Source: Clostridiales bacterium Firm_04
GTDB taxonomy: Bacteria; Bacillota; Clostridia; Oscillospirales; Ruminococcaceae
Assembly (NCBI GenBank): GCA_001603005.1
Contig: LVAJ01000025.1
Location: forward strand, 39,452-103,451
Length of the DNA: 64,000 bases
Direction: 5' to 3'
The notes under the pieces are model-generated. The model searched no databases. It worked only from the letters and a program-made list of their open reading frames with translations, and was not told the DNA's origin. A program made the position numbers and the translations under genes. Numbering within the stretch: the stretch's first letter is position 1; every line of letters begins with the position of its first letter. Shown here one piece after another: positions 40,588-48,717 of the stretch.

Positions 40588-41070
40588 ATGAAAACAGATG
40601 GAACCATGACACCGGATGAGATGATGAAATTATCCAGAGATTATGTGCTCGAACATGAAGGGATAACAATATTATCGTGGGATGATGTCATCGAAAACGG
40701 AAGAGAATGGGATGACAGTATCGACTATGACGGATACGGATACAAGATATGTGATATATCCGGCGGAGGGGAAGTTCCGTTTACCGGTCTGCTGTACGAA
40801 CTGGATCATGACGGAGATCTTATGTGGTATGGATATTATGAAGACGGACTAGAGGTCCGCGAAGAAGTAAAATTCTGGGGTTCGGGAGAAGTCTGGGAAT
40901 ATCATGGATTTAGGGGATATTATGAATGGCGCGCAGACGGGAATATCAGAGTGGCAAAAGTCCGCAATGAGGATGATTTATACCTTCATATTGCGAAAAA
41001 CGGAAAGATCACAAGGCTGACATGGGCAGGAATACATGGACTTCATTCAGGGTATTACGATTTGAACTGA
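40588..41070 (+). CDS. MORN-variant repeat protein (YwqK-like), paralogue 1
   Basis: 160 residues from ATG 40588 (GAGGAGG). Repeats of the form YYEDGL-x-x-E-x-x-F-x-SGE and YYEWRADGNI (about 80-130) match the MORN_2/YwqK type, thin beta-hairpin repeats. The opening LSRDYVLEHEGITILSWDDVIENG is shared with the next gene. Function unknown; such proteins often act as antitoxins or toxin-immunity partners. Confidence 0.65.
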   Translation: MKTDGTMTPDEMMKLSRDYVLEHEGITILSWDDVIENGREWDDSIDYDGYGYKICDISGGGEVPFTGLLYELDHDGDLMWYGYYEDGLEVREEVKFWGSGEVWEYHGFRGYYEWRADGNIRVAKVRNEDDLYLHIAKNGKITRLTWAGIHGLHSGYYDLN

Positions 41071-41091
41071 TATATATTAAAAATGTAAAAA

Positions 41092-41692
41092 GGCAGGCAT
41101 AAAGCCCACCCCATCACTCATTCAGCGCATTGTGCGTCATACGACAGGCAGCGATTCCGGAAAATTTGAAGGAGGTCTGAGAAAAATGAACCCGATTGAT
41201 CCGAGTAAATTTTCCCTTGACTACTTGCTTGAAAACGAATTGATCACAATCTTATCACAGGATTATGTGATCGAACACGGAACAAATTGGGATGAGGTTG
41301 AACTTGAAGAGATCACCAGATGCCACACAGAATATATGACCTATCTTGATGACAGTAGCGTGTTCAGCGGCGTGTTATATGAAATATATTACGATCTGAC
41401 CCTGATTTATTATATGCATTATAAAGATGGTCTGAGAGACGGAACAGAAGTTCACTTCTATGATTCGGGCAAGGTCAAGAGCTATATGGTTTCGAAGAAT
41501 AATAGGTTAGTAGGAAAAAGTTATGTATGGTATGAAAATGGAAAAATTTATGAGATTAATGATTGGGATCAACGAGGGTACGTTGAGTTTGATGAGCAAG
41601 GAAATATAACAAAGCAAGGCAAAATGGAATATTAGGGCAGGCATAAGCCCGCCCCATATACTCACACATTCAGCGCATTCCGCGTCTGACGA
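41092..41692. repeat. Duplicated flanks of the MORN-type genes
   Basis: GGCAGGCATAAAGCCCACCCCAT...TTCAGCGCATT follows the first gene (41092-41143) and nearly the same block follows the second (41634-41692). The flanks and the gene similarity show a tandem duplication with a unit of about 545 bases. Confidence 0.6.
41186..41635 (+). CDS. MORN-variant repeat protein, paralogue 2
   Basis: 149 residues from ATG 41186 (GAAGGAGG). It shares with paralogue 1 the SLDYLLENELITILSQDYVIEHG opening (cf. LSRDYVLEHEGITILSWDDV) and MORN-like YKDGLRDGTEVHFYDSGKV. Diverged enough to be an old duplication. Confidence 0.65.
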   Translation: MNPIDPSKFSLDYLLENELITILSQDYVIEHGTNWDEVELEEITRCHTEYMTYLDDSSVFSGVLYEIYYDLTLIYYMHYKDGLRDGTEVHFYDSGKVKSYMVSKNNRLVGKSYVWYENGKIYEINDWDQRGYVEFDEQGNITKQGKMEY

Positions 41693-41805
41693 TAAATCTC
41701 CAGCCGCGACAGTGATTTCGGACGATTGTTTGTCTGATTCACTGTGCGGCTGTTGTCGTTGTTGCAGCAGTTGCTGACCACACCGCCGCTGCCGCTGCGC
41801 GGATG
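41662..41805 (-). pseudogene. Gene remnant (C-terminal end)
   Basis: A leftward frame of about 47 codons ends TVNQTNNRPKSLSRLEIYRQ and NALNV-stop at 41662. A shorter copy of the same end (THNALNE-stop, 41114) lies in the first flank. No start is present; a repeat module (41805 onward) adjoins. Likely the tail of a lost gene. Confidence 0.35.
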
Positions 41806-41937
41806 CTATTTTGGAATGGGGACTTCTTTCACAAGTCCCCAAGCCCGCGAAACTTTCATGCTGTGCGCGCCGGTTGCGTCGTGCGTAATTTGGTACGCTT
41901 CACTTTTCACGATTCATTCTTCACCATTCACTTTATC
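41805..41937. repeat. Dispersed repeat module 2 (inverted copy) with GAATGGTGAAGAATGAA tail
   Basis: Reverse-oriented AGCATCCGCG, hairpin GGGGACTT/AAGTCCCC (41818-41840) and GCGCGCCGG segments match 54655-54890 and 61873-62045. Nothing else is seen before the terminator at 41948. Confidence 0.65.
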
Positions 41938-41947
41938 CATATGAAAA

Positions 41948-41977
41948 GCCGCCCCGTGAACCCAGTCGCGGAGCGGC
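41948..41977 (-). terminator. Terminator of aspartate kinase gene
   Basis: Leftward GCCGCTCCGCGA and TCACGGGGCGGC form a stem with one or two mismatches and a 6-base loop, followed by TTTTC. It lies 28 bases after the aspartate kinase stop. Confidence 0.75.
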
Positions 41978-42004
41978 ATATGATTCGATTCAATTGTCGC
42001 CCGG

Positions 42005-43375
42005 TCAGGCTTCTTCCTTCTCCTCGGTCATCGCGCTGCTCACGAACATATCGTAGATGCGGCGGACAGCTTCCTCAAAGTCGCCGTCCAGCAGACCGAT
42101 GATGATATTCAGCTCACTGGAACCCTGATCAATCATCTTGACATTGATGCGCGCATGTGCCATTGCCGCGAAGATCCGCGCCGCAGTACCGCGTGTTCTC
42201 CGCATGCCGCGTCCGACGACCGCCAGCAGCGAAATACCGTGCTCCAGCTCGCAGACATCCGGCTCAACCGCCTTGCGAATGCGCGAAAGAACAGTCTTTT
42301 CTCTGCCCTTGATCGCGTCCTCTGCGAGGATGATCGACATGGTGTCGATGCCGGACGGCATATGCTCAAACGAAATACCCATTTCTTCCAGCACGGAGAG
42401 CACCTTGCGGCAGAAGCCGAGCTCTGCATTCATCATCGCCTTCTGAATGTTGATCGCGCAGAAGCCCTTCTTTCCGGCAATACCGGTGATCGTGTAGCCG
42501 GTCAGCGCATCGGAATCGGCGCTGTCGCCCGAAACGATCAGTGTGCCCGGTGCAGCGGGATCGTTCGTATTGCGAATGTTGATCGGGATACCGGCAGCGC
42601 GCACAGGGAAGATCGCGTCCTCATGCAGCACGGTCGCGCCCATATAGGACAGCTCGCGCAGCTCCTCATAGGTGATCGTGTTGATGACCGCAGCATCCTT
42701 GACGATGCGCGGATCGGCGACCAGCACGCCGGAAACATCCGTCCAGTTCTCGTACATATCCGCACGCACCGCTCTTGCAACGAGCGATCCGGTGATATCG
42801 GAGCCGCCGCGCGAGAACGTGATGATCTCGCCGTTCGGACCGGAGCCGTAGAAGCCCGGAATGACCGCCTGCTTCACATCGGCAAGCTTTTCGCGCAGGA
42901 GCATCATGGTCTCGGTCATGAGCAGATTGCCGCTCTCATTGAAGCAGATCACATCCGCCGCATCAATGAACGGGAATCCGAGGTAATCCGAGAGCAGCAG
43001 ACCGTTCAGGTATTCGCCGCGGCTTGCAGCAAAATCCTTCGTCGCGCCTTCCTTCAGGCGGAACGCGATGCGGTCGAGCTCATCGGTCGGATCGAACGAC
43101 AGACCGAGTGCCTGTGCGATCTCAAGATAGCGGTTGCGGATGCGGGAAAGCGGCTCGGAAAAGTCCTTGCCGGTCTCCGCGAGCTTCTGGCAGGTATAGA
43201 GCAGATCGGTAATCTTGATATCATCGGAATAGCGCTTTCCGGGCGCAGACGGCACGACATAGCGGCGTGCGGGATCAGAGGCGATGATCGCCTTGACCTT
43301 TTCAAACTGACCGGCGTCTGCGAGGCTGCTTCCGCCGAACTTGACGACCTTGCTGTTCATCTGGATATCGGGCAT
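42005..43375 (-). CDS. lysC: Aspartate kinase
   Basis: 456 residues. The kinase domain starts KVVKFGGSSLADAGQFEKV and includes FSRGGSDITGSLVA and the WTDVSGVLVADPRIV substrate region. Two ACT domains follow (about 300-440: ILEEMGISFEHMPSGIDT and ARINVKMIDQGSSELNIIIGL), which normally bind lysine or threonine for feedback control. It catalyses the first step of the aspartate pathway to lysine, threonine and methionine. The gene stands alone with its own promoter and terminator. Confidence 0.92.
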   Translation of the reverse strand: MPDIQMNSKVVKFGGSSLADAGQFEKVKAIIASDPARRYVVPSAPGKRYSDDIKITDLLYTCQKLAETGKDFSEPLSRIRNRYLEIAQALGLSFDPTDELDRIAFRLKEGATKDFAASRGEYLNGLLLSDYLGFPFIDAADVICFNESGNLLMTETMMLLREKLADVKQAVIPGFYGSGPNGEIITFSRGGSDITGSLVARAVRADMYENWTDVSGVLVADPRIVKDAAVINTITYEELRELSYMGATVLHEDAIFPVRAAGIPINIRNTNDPAAPGTLIVSGDSADSDALTGYTITGIAGKKGFCAINIQKAMMNAELGFCRKVLSVLEEMGISFEHMPSGIDTMSIILAEDAIKGREKTVLSRIRKAVEPDVCELEHGISLLAVVGRGMRRTRGTAARIFAAMAHARINVKMIDQGSSELNIIIGLLDGDFEEAVRRIYDMFVSSAMTEEKEEA

Positions 43376-43401
43376 AAATATGCATCCTTTCTCAATTTAA
43401 G

Positions 43402-43441
43402 TACTATACAATAGTATATTCGATTTCGCGAAAAAAATCAA
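43402..43441 (-). promoter_or_regulatory. Aspartate kinase promoter with palindrome
   Basis: Leftward TTGATT (43436-43441), 17 bases, TATACT (43413-43418). The palindrome TACTAT-TGT-ATAGTA (43402-43416) overlaps the -10 and start site and could be an operator. Confidence 0.65.
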
Positions 43442-43556
43442 TTGGCTGGATTCACAAAGTTTGCAGCCCAAAACTGTACTTTTTGTGCATACGGGTGTAC
43501 GCACACGGCGTACAATCCGAACAGGAAACCGGTTCAAAGCATTGCTCATGCAAAAA

Positions 43557-43590
43557 TGTCCCTGCACACAGAAAGTGCACAGGGACAGCA
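43557..43590 (-). terminator. Terminator of the cysteine synthase-family gene
   Basis: Leftward TGTCCCTG ... CAGGGACA with an inner GCAC/GTG pair, followed by TTTTTGC. It is about 80 bases after the stop codon. The remaining part of the gap to 43671 holds nothing recognisable. Confidence 0.75.
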
Positions 43591-43671
43591 TGTTGATTCG
43601 ATTGTTCAGCATGATCGGGCTTTATGATAGCATACAGAAAAAGACGCGTTTTCTTTTTAGATGCTGACGAA

Positions 43672-44691
43672 TCAGCGGATCGAGCGGACGCTGCACAGCT
43701 CGATGTGGGATGTCATGCAGCTGTCGTCTGCGGGGAACTCCTCGCAGTAATCGGTCGAGAGATATTTCTTGTTATCGTCCGCAAAGACGGTCACGACGGT
43801 CTTGCCGCTGCCGATGCGGTCGCCGGCGATCAGGCAGCCGAGCAGATTCGCGCCGGAGCTGATGCCGACACCGATGCCAAGCTTGCGCGCGAGCATCTGT
43901 GCCATGCGGATCGAATCAATGTCATCGACAGAGACCACACCGGTCGCCTCATCCATATGGCAGATCGGCGGGATAAACTCATCGGAAATGCCCTGAATGC
44001 GATGTTTTCCGGTTTTGTATCCGGTCGAGAGCGTCGGGGAATTGAGCGGCTCCAGCGGGAACATGGCGCAGTCGGGATTGACCTGCCGCAGCGCTCTGCC
44101 GATGCCCATGCAGGTACCGCCCGTGCCGACGCCTGCAACGACGGCATCCGCGGTTTTACCGAAGACAGCGAGCTGCCGGACGATCTCCGGACCGGTGAAC
44201 AGCTCATGCGCCTCGGCGTTGTCCTCGTTCGAGAACTGGCACGGCAGGAAGACATGCCCCTGCTCGGCGAGCTGCTCCGTCAGGCGGATCGAGCCCTGAA
44301 AGCCGCCCTGCTCCGCAGAAACGAGCCGGACGTCCGCGCCGTAGCTGCGCATGAGATTGATGCGTTCAACGCTCATCCAGTCGGGCATATAGATGACGAC
44401 GGGATGCCCCAGCGCCGCGCCGACCGCAGCGAAGGCGATGCCGGTGTTGCCGCTGGTCGCCTCGGCAATGGTGTCCCCTGCCTGAATGCTGCCGGTTTCG
44501 TATGCTTTTTTGAGGATATGATATGCCACGCGGTCCTTGATGCTGCCGCTGAGGTTAAAGGCTTCGGCTTTTGCGTAGACGGTGCGCGGCTCCCCGCGAT
44601 AGGTCAGATTGATCTCAAGCAGCGGGGTATTGCCGATCAGCGCATCGAGCTGTGCAAAGCGCGCCGCCGCGGAAAGTTGTTCGGTATTCAT
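43672..44691 (-). CDS. Cysteine synthase-family PLP enzyme
   Basis: 339 residues from ATG 44691 (GGAGG). It has the fold type II pattern: IGNTPLLEI, the PLP lysine in NLSGSIKDRVAY, the substrate loop TSGNTGIAFA and the phosphate loop GVGTGGTCMGIG. These match O-acetylserine sulfhydrylase/cystathionine beta-synthase-like enzymes. The C-terminal SHIELCSVRSIR extension is slightly unusual. The likely product is cysteine; the exact substrate cannot be fixed. Confidence 0.85.
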   Translation of the reverse strand: MNTEQLSAAARFAQLDALIGNTPLLEINLTYRGEPRTVYAKAEAFNLSGSIKDRVAYHILKKAYETGSIQAGDTIAEATSGNTGIAFAAVGAALGHPVVIYMPDWMSVERINLMRSYGADVRLVSAEQGGFQGSIRLTEQLAEQGHVFLPCQFSNEDNAEAHELFTGPEIVRQLAVFGKTADAVVAGVGTGGTCMGIGRALRQVNPDCAMFPLEPLNSPTLSTGYKTGKHRIQGISDEFIPPICHMDEATGVVSVDDIDSIRMAQMLARKLGIGVGISSGANLLGCLIAGDRIGSGKTVVTVFADDNKKYLSTDYCEEFPADDSCMTSHIELCSVRSIR

Positions 44692-44736
44692 TGCTTCCTC
44701 CGGTTTCATTTTTCTCGGTTATAGACCTGCCCTATT

Positions 44737-44765
44737 AGTATAGCATATTCGCCGGAAAATTGCAA
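44737..44765 (-). promoter_or_regulatory. Promoter of the cysteine synthase-family gene
   Basis: Leftward TTGCAA (44760-44765), 17 bases, TATACT (44737-44742). Repeat copy C starts about 30 bases upstream. Confidence 0.7.
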
Positions 44766-44792
44766 TGGTCGAAGCAGCATAAATTTTCCCCG

Positions 44793-44945
44793 CGGGCGGG
44801 GAGCCCCCGCTGGCAATTTCCTTCGGGAGCCGGCAGCGTGGCTCTCCCATGTTTCGACGGCTCACGCCGCGGGGCGGCTTCTCATTCGTGACTGCTCCAA
44901 GCAAAAAAGTGAATAGTGAATGGTGAAGAACGAATAGTGAAAAAT
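44793..44945. repeat. Dispersed intergenic repeat, module 1 (copy C)
   Basis: GCGGGCGGGGAGCCCCCGC, GGGAGCCGGCAGCGTGGCTC, GCGGCTTCTCATTCGTG and the GTGAATAGTGAATGGTGAAG tail, as in copy A. The stretch 44946-45047 shows nothing recognisable. Confidence 0.75.
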
Positions 44946-45047
44946 AGTGGTGGGGCAGATTTCTCCATTCTGAATCATATCCGCGCAGCCGAATACCGCG
45001 GACATGCATCTCAGATACCGCAATACCGCTTTCCGAACAAAAACAAA

Positions 45048-45072
45048 GGCATCACTCCGCCGGAATGATACC
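45048..45072 (-). terminator. Terminator of the GH3 gene
   Basis: Leftward GGTATCA and TGATGCC with an 11-base loop, then TTTGTTTTTG, eight bases after the stop. Confidence 0.75.
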
Positions 45073-45080
45073 TTTTTGCT

Positions 45081-46283
45081 TTATGGTGCAGGGGTATCCA
45101 GCAGCCCGAGCGACTGCTTCCATGCGAGAATGCGCAGCACCGATGCGTCGATCTGTTCCTCGTCGATCACACCGCTGCGGACTGCCTCTGTGATCGCAGC
45201 AGCCGCACCCTCATAGTCCGAATAGCACAGCATGTCATTGCCCGCAAGCACCGCCGCAACTGCCGGATTCTGCCCGTTTGTGAACTGCGTGATCGCATTC
45301 ATGGAAAGGTCATCCGAGATGATCACACCGCGGAAACCGAGCTCCTCACGCAGGATTTTGTGTACTGCCGGAGAAAGCGACGCCGGCTGCTCCGCGTCCA
45401 TGCAGCTGACGATGTTGTGGCTCACCATGACCGAATCTGCGCCCGCCGCGATGCCCGCTTCAAACGGCAGGAAATCGCGCGAAACAAATTCGCTGTACGG
45501 GCGATCGTCAAATGCCATGTTCAGGTGCGTATCGGCGCTGCCGCCATAGCCCGGAAAATGCTTCAGCGTACTGCCAAGCTGCTTGTCTTTCATGATCCCG
45601 ACAACGTCGCTGACATAGTCCGCAGTCTCGTTCGCATCCGTGCTGAAACAGCGCAGATAAATGAAATCCGTATCGGTCAGCGGCACATCGCAGACCGGCG
45701 CGAGATTGACATTCATGCCGAGATTTTTCATCAGATCGGCTTTTTCGGCCGTTTCGGCTTCGATCTGCGCCATGCCGCCCAGCTCGTAGAGATAGCGCGG
45801 ACTGTAAAAGATATGGTCGCGCAGCTGCGGATTCAGGCTGATGCGGTTGACCGTACCGCCTTCCTCGTCCGCGGAGAGCAGCACCGGAATGTTCGCCGCT
45901 GCCTGAAAGCCCGCGGTCATCTCCTGCACCTGCTCCGCCGAGCGATAGGCAAAGGGCTCCGCGAACAGACAAAGTCCGCCTGCACCCGCCTCGCAAGCCG
46001 CTAATCCGACCGCTTCATCAGAGCAGCAGACCAGCATCATCTGCGCAGCCTTTTCCTCGACGGTCATGGTGCGGAGCGTATCCGCAAGCAGCGGATCATC
46101 CGGCGGCGTATAGACGTTCGTGGTGGTGGCAGTCGATGTGAGGACAGTCGTTGTCGTGCCGGTCGTGGTCGAGATCTCCTGCTCCGGCGCACTGCCGATC
46201 GGCTTTGTCAGCGCACATCCGCAGAGCAGAAGCGCAGCGGCAGCCGTTCCCGCTGCAATGCACGCATGTATCTGCTGCTTCAT
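45081..46283 (-). CDS. GH3 family beta-N-acetylhexosaminidase (NagZ-like) lipoprotein
   Basis: The 400-residue protein starts with a lipoprotein-type signal (ACIAAGTAAAALLLCGCA; acylated Cys about 21-23) and a Thr-rich linker (residues 38-58). The GH3 domain contains LLSADEEGGTVNRI, KHFPGYGGSADTH (His of the catalytic dyad) and GVIISDDLSMNAI with the Asp nucleophile. NagZ-type enzymes release N-acetylglucosamine from cell-wall fragments. Being outside the membrane suggests turnover or scavenging of wall material. It overlaps the upstream UPF0210 gene by one base. Confidence 0.9.
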   Translation of the reverse strand: MKQQIHACIAAGTAAAALLLCGCALTKPIGSAPEQEISTTTGTTTTVLTSTATTTNVYTPPDDPLLADTLRTMTVEEKAAQMMLVCCSDEAVGLAACEAGAGGLCLFAEPFAYRSAEQVQEMTAGFQAAANIPVLLSADEEGGTVNRISLNPQLRDHIFYSPRYLYELGGMAQIEAETAEKADLMKNLGMNVNLAPVCDVPLTDTDFIYLRCFSTDANETADYVSDVVGIMKDKQLGSTLKHFPGYGGSADTHLNMAFDDRPYSEFVSRDFLPFEAGIAAGADSVMVSHNIVSCMDAEQPASLSPAVHKILREELGFRGVIISDDLSMNAITQFTNGQNPAVAAVLAGNDMLCYSDYEGAAAAITEAVRSGVIDEEQIDASVLRILAWKQSLGLLDTPAP

Positions 46284-47641
46284 CAGTTTTTCAGGCTCTG
46301 CATCGGCGCAGGGATTCTGCCGCCGCGGGAGATGAATTTCTCTGCGCTTTCGCCGCGCACCGGCATGACAGGGCCGACGCCGAACAGACCGCCGAAATCG
46401 AGCATTTCGCCCTCTTTCTTGCCGATCGCCGGAATGACGCGGACAGCGGTCGTCTTGCTGTTGACCATGCCGATCGCGGCTTCATCCGCAATGATCGCGG
46501 AAATGGTCGATGCAGGCGTATCGCCCGGAATCACGATCATATCCAGACCGACCGAGCACACAGCGGTCATGGCTTCGAGCTTTTCGATCGAGAGCACGCC
46601 GGAGACCGCTGCGTCGATCATGCCGGCATCCTCGGAAACCGGAATGAATGCGCCGGAGAGTCCGCCGACGCTGGACGATGCCATGACGCCGCCTTTTTTC
46701 ACGGCATCATTGAGCAGCGCGAGGGCTGCGGTGGTACCGTGCATGCCGCAGACAGTCAGTCCCATGCCTTCGAGAATATGCGCGACCGAGTCTCCGACAG
46801 CCGGTGTCGGTGCGAGCGAGAGATCGACAATGCCGAACGGAACGCCGAGCATTTGGGATGCGCGCGTGCCGACAAGCTGTCCCATGCGCGTGATCTTGAA
46901 TGCCGTGCGCTTGATGATGTTTGCGAGCTCGTCAATGGACGCATCGGGATATTTTTCGATCGCAGCGCGGACAACGCCCGGTCCGGAGACACCGACATGC
47001 ACCTCGCAGTCCGGTTCGCCGACGCCGTGGAATGCGCCCGCCATGAACGGGTTATCTTCCGGCGCATTGCAGAGCACGACGAGCTTTGCAGGACCGAAGC
47101 ACTGCTGATCTGCGGTCAGTTCGGCAGCCTCGCGGACGATCTCGCCCATGAGCCGCACAGCGTCCATATTGATGCCGGCTTTCGTGGAGCCGACATTGAC
47201 CGATGCGCAGAGATTTTTGGTTTCGGCAAGCGCCTGCGGGATCGCGCGGATCAGCGCTTCATCGCCGGCAGAAAAGCCCTTATGCACAAGCGCGGAGAAT
47301 CCGCCGATGAAATTGACGCCGGTGGTCTCGGCAGCACGCTGGAGCGTCCGCGCGAGCAGAACCGGATCGCCGCCGCGTGTTGCGGAAACGAGCATCGCAG
47401 CCGGCGTGATCGAGATGCGCTTGTTGATGATCGGAATGCCGTATTCCGTTTCGATCTGCTGACCGGTCTGCACGAGCTTTTCGGCTTTGCGCGTAATTTT
47501 CTCGTAGACGCGGTCGCAGACGGTGTTCATATCTTCCGCACAGCAATCCAGCAGCGAAATGCCCATTGTGATTGTGCGGATATCGAGGCATTCGTCCTGA
47601 ATCATGCGGATTGTTTCGAGAATATCTGAGGTATTGAGCAT
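46283..47641 (-). CDS. UPF0210/DUF711 (PFL-like) protein
   Basis: 452 residues matching the UPF0210 family over its full length: [53 protein letters not shown] and [16 protein letters not shown]. The family has a glycyl-radical-like barrel fold but no proven reaction. It is nearly always coupled to a small ACT-domain gene, as here (15 bases upstream). Confidence 0.9.
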   Translation of the reverse strand: MLNTSDILETIRMIQDECLDIRTITMGISLLDCCAEDMNTVCDRVYEKITRKAEKLVQTGQQIETEYGIPIINKRISITPAAMLVSATRGGDPVLLARTLQRAAETTGVNFIGGFSALVHKGFSAGDEALIRAIPQALAETKNLCASVNVGSTKAGINMDAVRLMGEIVREAAELTADQQCFGPAKLVVLCNAPEDNPFMAGAFHGVGEPDCEVHVGVSGPGVVRAAIEKYPDASIDELANIIKRTAFKITRMGQLVGTRASQMLGVPFGIVDLSLAPTPAVGDSVAHILEGMGLTVCGMHGTTAALALLNDAVKKGGVMASSSVGGLSGAFIPVSEDAGMIDAAVSGVLSIEKLEAMTAVCSVGLDMIVIPGDTPASTISAIIADEAAIGMVNSKTTAVRVIPAIGKKEGEMLDFGGLFGVGPVMPVRGESAEKFISRGGRIPAPMQSLKN

Positions 47642-47656
47642 AGGATCCTCCCCGAA

Positions 47657-47926
47657 TTAAATGCGGTGCATGGAGTTGAAGATATCTTCATGCATGACGT
47701 GGATCGAGAGCCCGAGTTCCTTTCCGAGTGCAGTGAGCGCTGCGGACAGCTCCGAGAAATCGCAGCTGAGACTGCGGATATCCACGAGCATGAACATGGC
47801 GAACAGATCCTGCAGAACGCTCTGCGTGACCTCGATGACATTGGCATTCCGCTCTGCGCAGATGCCGCTGACCTTATGCAGGATGCCGACGGTATCGTGA
47901 CCGATGACGGTAATAACTGCTTTCAT
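47657..47926 (-). CDS. ACT-domain protein (UPF0237)
   Basis: 89 residues, almost only an ACT domain: MKAVITVIGHDTVGILHKVSGI, NANVIEVTQSVLQDLFAMFM. The G-x-D-x-V-G-I-L loop suggests binding of an amino acid. It probably regulates or partners the UPF0210 protein. Confidence 0.9.
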   Translation of the reverse strand: MKAVITVIGHDTVGILHKVSGICAERNANVIEVTQSVLQDLFAMFMLVDIRSLSCDFSELSAALTALGKELGLSIHVMHEDIFNSMHRI

Positions 47927-47973
47927 GGCGATAGCCTCCTTGTGAAATATGGGTTCAAATGGTCGTACATCAT

Positions 47974-48002
47974 ATTATAGCATATATCCGCGAAAAGTGC
48001 AA
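47974..48002 (-). promoter_or_regulatory. Promoter of the ACT-UPF0210-GH3 operon
   Basis: Leftward TTGCAC (47997-48002), 17 bases, TATAAT (47974-47979). The gap to 48084 also holds a short inverted GAATGGGAAGAATG-type repeat tail. Confidence 0.75.
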
Positions 48003-48084
48003 TGGGTGAGGAATGCAAAAATTGCTGTTTGGGGAAATCGTTTTTCCCTTTTCATTCTTCCCATTCACGATTCACGCTTTCTGT

Positions 48085-48113
48085 TGCGTTCTGCGCAGAA
48101 AGCGTGTATAATA
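48085..48113 (+). promoter_or_regulatory. Promoter of the ECF sigma gene
   Basis: TTGCGT (48085-48090), 17 bases, TATAAT (48108-48113). Between it and the gene, CGCGCAACGCGCATCGCGCA (48197-48216) is a short direct repeat. Confidence 0.65.
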
Positions 48114-48243
48114 ATGAATATGAAAAAATTTTTTCTGCATGTGTGATATTCGGCTGTGCTCAGTTGTTTTATAAGTGAAGACTTCAAAACGCCCCCGCGC
48201 AACGCGCATCGCGCATCGCGCAACGGGGAAAGGAGCAGATTCC

Positions 48244-48717
48244 ATGGAACAAGCCCAGATGACTGCGATCTACGAACGCATGAAAAATACGGTCTATCGC
48301 ACCGCGCTCTCGTACTGCCGCAACATTCAGGACGCAGAGGACATCACGCACGATGTCTTCCTCATCCGGTTCCGGCGCGAGGAGCCCTTTCCGGACGCAG
48401 AATCCGAAAAGGCGTGGATGCTGCGCGTGACCGTCAACCGGTGCAAAAACCTGCTGAAATCGTTCCGGCGGCGGTTTTCCGTCCCGCTGGACGATGCCGC
48501 AAAGGTCTGCGTGACGGATGCCGAGCACACACTCTGGGATGCCGTCAACGCGCTCCCCGCGAAATACCGCCTTGTGATCCACCTTTACTACTACGAGGGC
48601 TATTCCGTCCGCGAGATCGGGCAGATCACAAAACGAAGCGAAACAGCCGTACAAACGCAGCTTTATCGGGCACGAAAGCTGCTGAAACAACAACTCGGAG
48701 AGGAGCTTGAGCTATGA
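48244..48717 (+). CDS. ECF-type sigma factor
   Basis: 157 residues from ATG 48244 (AAAGGAG). Region 2 is seen in NTVYRTALSYCRNIQDAEDITHDVFL and AWMLRVTVNRCKNLLKS; region 4 in LPAKYRLVIHLYYYEGYSVREIGQITKRSETAVQTQLYRAR. It should direct RNA polymerase to a small regulon, held off by the membrane protein encoded next. The stop overlaps the next start (ATGA). Confidence 0.9.
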   Translation: MEQAQMTAIYERMKNTVYRTALSYCRNIQDAEDITHDVFLIRFRREEPFPDAESEKAWMLRVTVNRCKNLLKSFRRRFSVPLDDAAKVCVTDAEHTLWDAVNALPAKYRLVIHLYYYEGYSVREIGQITKRSETAVQTQLYRARKLLKQQLGEELEL

